Below are positions 6,358-10,112 of a stretch of 10,112 nt of DNA, one piece after another. Positions within the stretch are counted from its first letter, which is position 1. Every line of letters begins with the position of its first letter. The translations under genes and the position numbers were made by a program. This DNA comes from Gallionellaceae bacterium (GTDB lineage Bacteria; Pseudomonadota; Gammaproteobacteria; Burkholderiales; Gallionellaceae): contig PLYB01000145.1 of assembly GCA_003151655.1 (NCBI GenBank), positions 5,357 to 15,468 of the forward strand. The letters are read 5' to 3'. The notes beneath the pieces were generated by a model, which saw nothing but the letters and a program-made list of their open reading frames with translations, searched no databases and was not told the DNA's origin.

Positions 6358-8649
6358 ATGGATTTTAAGAAATTAGTGGGGTTAATCCCGCTGTTGTACG
6401 CCACATCAGTTTGGGCGATTGCACCTTTTGTCATCAAAGATATAAGGGTTGAGGGCATTCAACGTACCGAGGCCGGTACGGTGTTTAGCTATCTGCCGGT
6501 AAAAGTCGGGGACACATTGAATGACGATCAGGCAACCGCATCGATTCACGCATTGTTCTCTACCGGATTTTTCAAGGACGTTAGTTTAAAAGCCGATCAG
6601 GGGATATTGGTGGTCACGGTGCGAGAGCGTCCCTCTATCGCCAGCGTAGAAATTGACGGTGTGAAAGACTTTCCCAAAGATCAGTTACGCGATAATCTTA
6701 AACAAATCGGATTGGCAGAGGGGCGGATTTTTGACAAGTCTGCTTTGGAAAAATCCGAGAATGAACTCAAGCGACAATATGTTGCGCGCGGTAAATATGC
6801 CGTTTCAGTAAAAACAACCGTCACCGAGTTAGAGCGAAATCGTGTGGCGGTGACTTTCAATGTGGTGGAGGGAGAAACCTCCAAAATTCAGAAAATCAAT
6901 ATCGTGGGTAACGCTACTTTTAGCGAACAAGAGTTACTCGACAAGATGAAGCTCAGCACACCGGACTGGGCGAGTTGGATCAGCAAGAATGATCAATACT
7001 CAAAACAAAAGTTATCCGGTGACTTGGAGTCAATCCGCACATTTTATCTTGATTCGGGATACATGGAGTTTGCTATCGTCTCCACGCAAGTTTCAATCTC
7101 CCCGGATAAAAAAGATATCTTTATTACCTTGAATATCTCAGAGGGGCCGAAATATTCAATTTCTTCGGTACAAGTGAGCGGGCCGGAGACCGTGTTGTCT
7201 CACGAAGAGATTCGCAAGCTTATCGGTATCAAAGCGGGGGATGCTTTCTCGCGCAAAGCAATAACGGCATCCACACAAAAAATCACCGAGCGTTTCGGCG
7301 ATGAAGGATATGCCTTTGCCAATGTAAATGCAGCTCCTGAGATTGACAAAGTGAAACATCAAGTTGGCTTTACTTTCATAGTTGATCCTTTTCAGCGTGT
7401 CTACATTCGTCGAATTAATGTGACCGGAAATTCCAAAACGCGCGACGAAGTTATTCGTCGTGAATTCAGACAAATGGAGAGTGGCTGGTTTGCCACAGAG
7501 AAAATAAAGAAATCCAAGCAGCGAATAGATCGTTTGGGCTATTTTGGTCCGGTGAACGTGGAAACAGTGCCTGTGCCGGGAACCAAAGACCAAATGGATT
7601 TGAATGTTGGTATTGAGGAAAAGTCAACTGGAAATCTTTCGGTTGGCGCGGGAATTAGCAGCAACGAAGGCTTGGTGTTGATGGCCGGCGTATCGCAGAG
7701 CAATTTTTTTGGTACCGGAAATACCCTCTCTACTCAAATCAATACCAGCCAGATCAATCAGGTCTTGTCAGTTTCATATACCAATCCCTACTATACGGAT
7801 GACGGGGTAAGTCGCGGCTTTGATGTTTTTAAGCGCAGAACGAATGCAACCATGATCTCCGTCAGTCAATATACATCTGACACGTTGGGCGGGGGCGTAC
7901 GTTTCGCGGTTCCAATAAAAGAGGAGCAAATGATTCATTATGGAGCCAGTGTTGAACAAACCGGTATCGGCCTGACAGCATTAAGCCCGACGCGCTTTAT
8001 TACTTACATTAATACCTACGGTACGACCACGGATAATCTATTGGGTACGATAGGATGGAGTCGTGATACCCGTGATAGTGCTTTGGCTACTACTGAGGGT
8101 ACGGTGCAAAGGGCTTCAACTGAATTAAGTGTGCCCGCTATATCGAGCCAGCAATACTACAAACTGACTTATCAGCATCAATGGTATTACCCGCTTACCA
8201 GGGGTTTGACTCTTATGCTAAACGGAGAGACTGATTATGCTGACGGATATGGCGGACAAACATTGCCGTTCTTCAAGAACTATTATGCGGGTGGGGTAGG
8301 TTCGGTTCGCGGTTATCAGCCGAGCTCTTTGGGGCCTCGCGATATTAACAACAACTCAATGGGGGGGCGCGAGCGGGTCTTAACTAATGCGGAGTTAATG
8401 TTCCCAATGCCCGGCTTTGAGAAAGATAGTTCCGTCCGCTTAAGCTTGTTCCTTGATGGTGGCGGAATATTTGATAATACCGAAGTAACGGCTTTACCCG
8501 CGTCGACGGGTATGCGGTATTCTACCGGTGCGGCAATAACTTGGATTTCTCCGGTCGGACCGCTAAAATTAAGCTATGGTATAGCAACTAACCCGCAAGA
8601 TCAGGATAAACTGCAACGCTTCCAGTTTACTTTGGGTACGTTGTTCTAA
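6358..8649 (+). CDS. bamA: Outer membrane protein assembly factor BamA
   Basis: BamA (YaeT/Omp85) is the essential core of the BAM complex that folds and inserts beta-barrel proteins into the outer membrane. The 763 aa protein starts with a Sec signal peptide, with probable cleavage after VWA at residue 20. Five POTRA domains follow, roughly at 24-91, 92-173, 174-263, 264-343 and 344-422, then a 16-strand barrel to the C-terminus. The loop-6 motif of the Omp85 family appears as VRGY at 650-653 (VRGF in many members). The last residue is Phe (TLGTLF), as expected for an outer-membrane barrel. It begins 7 bases after the rseP stop with only a weak AGG-type ribosome site. A run of seven G falls in codons 668-670. 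Length is a little below the 810 aa E. coli protein. Confidence 0.97.
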   Translation: MDFKKLVGLIPLLYATSVWAIAPFVIKDIRVEGIQRTEAGTVFSYLPVKVGDTLNDDQATASIHALFSTGFFKDVSLKADQGILVVTVRERPSIASVEIDGVKDFPKDQLRDNLKQIGLAEGRIFDKSALEKSENELKRQYVARGKYAVSVKTTVTELERNRVAVTFNVVEGETSKIQKINIVGNATFSEQELLDKMKLSTPDWASWISKNDQYSKQKLSGDLESIRTFYLDSGYMEFAIVSTQVSISPDKKDIFITLNISEGPKYSISSVQVSGPETVLSHEEIRKLIGIKAGDAFSRKAITASTQKITERFGDEGYAFANVNAAPEIDKVKHQVGFTFIVDPFQRVYIRRINVTGNSKTRDEVIRREFRQMESGWFATEKIKKSKQRIDRLGYFGPVNVETVPVPGTKDQMDLNVGIEEKSTGNLSVGAGISSNEGLVLMAGVSQSNFFGTGNTLSTQINTSQINQVLSVSYTNPYYTDDGVSRGFDVFKRRTNATMISVSQYTSDTLGGGVRFAVPIKEEQMIHYGASVEQTGIGLTALSPTRFITYINTYGTTTDNLLGTIGWSRDTRDSALATTEGTVQRASTELSVPAISSQQYYKLTYQHQWYYPLTRGLTLMLNGETDYADGYGGQTLPFFKNYYAGGVGSVRGYQPSSLGPRDINNNSMGGRERVLTNAELMFPMPGFEKDSSVRLSLFLDGGGIFDNTEVTALPASTGMRYSTGAAITWISPVGPLKLSYGIATNPQDQDKLQRFQFTLGTLF

Positions 8650-8678
8650 AATGGAAGCAACCGGACGAATGCCTTTAC

Positions 8679-8685
8679 GAGGTGA
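8679..8685 (+). promoter_or_regulatory. Ribosome binding site deciding the skp start
   Basis: GAGGTGA lies 4 bases before the ATG at 8690. It favours that codon over the in-frame ATG at 8651, which follows the bamA stop by one base and would place 13 hydrophilic residues before the signal peptide. Confidence 0.8.
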
Positions 8686-8689
8686 CAGA

Positions 8690-9193
8690 ATGAAAAATAT
8701 CCTGAGTGTAAGTTTGCTGTTTGCGGCATGTTTCTCTCTTGCGCATGCCGCCGATTTTCGTGTTGGCGTAGTTAATACCGAGCGTATCTTGCGTGAGTCG
8801 GTGCCGGCAGTAAAAGCAGAGAAGAAGATAGAAAAAGAATTTGCCGTACGCGATGAAGAAATTAAAAAGATGGTGAAGCAAGCCAAGGAGATTCAGACTG
8901 CATTGGAAAAGAACGGAGCCAAGGCGGATGCCGAGCAGCGCACAAAAGAACGCGAATTGGCCAACCTGAATGTTAATCTTCAGCGCTTGCAGCGGGAGTT
9001 TCGCGAAGATTTGAATCTTCGCAAAAATGAAGAGCTGGCTCAGGTGTTGGCTCGAGCAGATAAAGCAATACAGGCAATTGCAGAAAAAGAGCAATTCGAC
9101 TTAATCCTGCAAGAGGCGGTATATCGTAATCCGCAAATTGATATCACCGAGAAGGTGTTGCAGTATTTAGCCAACGAGAAAAACGACAAATAA
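8690..9193 (+). CDS. skp: Periplasmic chaperone Skp/OmpH family
   Basis: Skp (OmpH, HlpA) is a trimeric periplasmic chaperone that holds unfolded outer-membrane proteins between the Sec translocon and BAM. From the ATG at 8690 the protein is 167 aa, close to the family length of about 160. It has a Sec signal peptide with probable cleavage after AHA at residue 20. The mature protein opens with FRVGVVNTERILRES, the strand and helix typical of the family. A long, highly charged coiled-coil region rich in Lys, Glu and Arg follows (about residues 45-120), then the C-terminal FDLILQEAVYRNPQIDITEKVLQYL segment that completes the trimer core. Its place between bamA and lpxD is the standard one. A perfect hairpin lies within the coding region at 9003-9022. 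Confidence 0.93.
   Translation: MKNILSVSLLFAACFSLAHAADFRVGVVNTERILRESVPAVKAEKKIEKEFAVRDEEIKKMVKQAKEIQTALEKNGAKADAEQRTKERELANLNVNLQRLQREFREDLNLRKNEELAQVLARADKAIQAIAEKEQFDLILQEAVYRNPQIDITEKVLQYLANEKNDK
9003..9022. repeat. Perfect inverted repeat (hairpin) within skp
   Basis: Arms GCGAAGAT and ATCTTCGC are exact complements around the loop TTGA. In mRNA this could be an 8-pair stem with a tetraloop. It encodes part of the coiled-coil arm (REDLNLRK). An A-run follows on the plus strand and no T-tract, so it is not a standard terminator. An inverted repeat of this size is expected about once by chance in 10 kb, so function is doubtful. Confidence 0.35.
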
Positions 9194-9208
9194 GGCAGTG
9201 GTATTTAA

Positions 9209-10112
9209 GTGAATTCCATTTCCTATACTTTGACGGAGATTGTCGCGCGCTTCGGAGGCCGCATTGAGGGAGATGCCTCCAGCGTGGTGAATCAGATCGC
9301 CACACTTGAAAGTGCAACGACCGGGCAAATCGCCTTTCTGGCTAATTCGAAGTATCGCAAGCAACTGGAATCAACGCATGCGGCGGCAGTGATCGTGGCG
9401 GAATCAGATGCTCAAGTAACGATGCTGCCGCGCATCGTTTGCGACAACCCCTATTCGTACTTTGCCAAACTTTCTGCTTTTCTCAATCCGCTCCCGTTAG
9501 CGAAAGCCGGGATTCATGCCAGTGCGGTAATCGGGGCAGGGGCAAAAATAGCACCCGATGCGCAAATTGGCGAATATGTGTCAATAGGCGAGGATGCCAG
9601 TATCGGCGGCGGTAGTATCATCATGGCGGGTTGCAGTATTGGCGCTAATGCAATGATCGGACAGAATACCCTGCTATATCCTCGCGTGGTGGTGTATCAC
9701 GATTGTGTCGTTGGTAACAACGTTATTGTCCATTCCGGTGCGGTCATCGGGGCGGACGGTTTTGGCATTGCGATGGAAGCGGGGGCATGGTTGAAGATTC
9801 CCCAAATTGGTCGTGCGATTATTGGTAACGATGTCGAAATTGGCGCGAATACAACGATTGATCGCGGTGCATTGGATGACACGGTGATCGAGGATGGCGT
9901 AAAACTGGACAACCAGATACAGATCGCCCACAACGTGCGTATCGGGGCACATACTGCCATTGCCGGATGTGTCGGTATTGCGGGTAGTGCAACTATAGGG
10001 CGTTATTGTCGTATCGGTGGTAGTGCGGGTATCTTGGGTCATCTCAGTATTGCCGATGGCGTGGAAATATCTTCGTTCACCCTGATCAGCAAGTCGATAC
10101 GCGAAAAAGGTG
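9209..10112 (+). CDS. lpxD: UDP-3-O-(3-hydroxyacyl)glucosamine N-acyltransferase, 3' partial
   Basis: LpxD transfers a 3-hydroxyacyl chain from acyl carrier protein to the 2-amino group of UDP-3-O-acylglucosamine, the third step of lipid A synthesis, in the cytoplasm. 301 residues are visible; the E. coli protein is 341 aa, so about 40 C-terminal residues are missing past the window edge. The N-terminal uridine-binding domain is at about 1-100. A left-handed beta-helix of hexapeptide repeats (I-G-x-x-A/V-x) starts near 101. Family blocks GADGFG at 181-186, KIPQIG at 196-201, TTIDRGALDDT at 215-225 and IAHNVRIG at 239-246 are present; His241 matches the E. coli catalytic His239. The start is GTG: an in-frame TAA at 9206-9208 rules out anything further upstream, and no ATG occurs before the core. 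fabZ and lpxA usually follow. Confidence 0.95.
   Translation, partial: MNSISYTLTEIVARFGGRIEGDASSVVNQIATLESATTGQIAFLANSKYRKQLESTHAAAVIVAESDAQVTMLPRIVCDNPYSYFAKLSAFLNPLPLAKAGIHASAVIGAGAKIAPDAQIGEYVSIGEDASIGGGSIIMAGCSIGANAMIGQNTLLYPRVVVYHDCVVGNNVIVHSGAVIGADGFGIAMEAGAWLKIPQIGRAIIGNDVEIGANTTIDRGALDDTVIEDGVKLDNQIQIAHNVRIGAHTAIAGCVGIAGSATIGRYCRIGGSAGILGHLSIADGVEISSFTLISKSIREKG

Noticed and set aside
6463..6480. Inverted repeat CGTACCG-AGGC-CGGTACG near the start of bamA
   Set aside because: Seven-base arms inside conserved POTRA1 coding sequence; expected by chance and not linked to any start or stop.

Overview
The window is a contiguous, all plus-strand run of housekeeping genes: tsf (5' end cut off), pyrH, frr, uppS, cdsA, dxr, rseP, bamA, skp/ompH and lpxD (3' end cut off). 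This is the conserved translation / isoprenoid / phospholipid / outer-membrane biogenesis cluster of Proteobacteria. An outer-membrane chaperone (Skp), BamA and lipid A synthesis (LpxD) show a Gram-negative host. The order frr-uppS-cdsA-dxr-rseP, rather than frr-dxr-uppS-cdsA-rseP as in E. coli, and the protein sequences suggest a betaproteobacterium. A Nitrosomonadales/Gallionella-like relative is my best guess, but that rank is an inference from memory of family sequences and not proven here.

Layout: bases 1-2149 hold translation and nucleotide genes (EF-Ts, UMP kinase, ribosome recycling factor). A 49-base gap follows. Bases 2199-6350 hold four genes that overlap by 1-4 bases at each junction: undecaprenyl diphosphate synthase, CDP-diglyceride synthase, DXP reductoisomerase and the RseP site-2 protease. 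Bases 6358-10112 hold the outer-membrane assembly genes bamA, skp and lpxD. The largest non-coding gap is 49 bases, so no stretch over 300 bases lacks a gene. I see no tRNA, rRNA, CRISPR, insertion sequence or convincing rho-independent terminator.

How the genes work together: Dxr commits carbon to the MEP isoprenoid pathway. UppS extends isoprenoid units to undecaprenyl diphosphate, the lipid carrier for peptidoglycan and O-antigen. CdsA makes CDP-diacylglycerol for phospholipids. RseP takes part in envelope-stress signalling, BamA inserts outer-membrane proteins that Skp chaperones across the periplasm, and LpxD performs the second acylation of lipid A synthesis. Co-transcription with EF-Ts, UMP kinase and RRF ties envelope growth to translation capacity.

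Most of the window is ordinary. The one clear irregularity is a REP-like hairpin with a GTAG foot that lies in frame inside the 5' end of dxr. It supplies part of an N-terminal extension just before the NADPH-binding motif. A perfect 20-base palindrome further inside dxr and a perfect hairpin inside skp are weaker observations. I found no sign of a previously undescribed multi-gene system.
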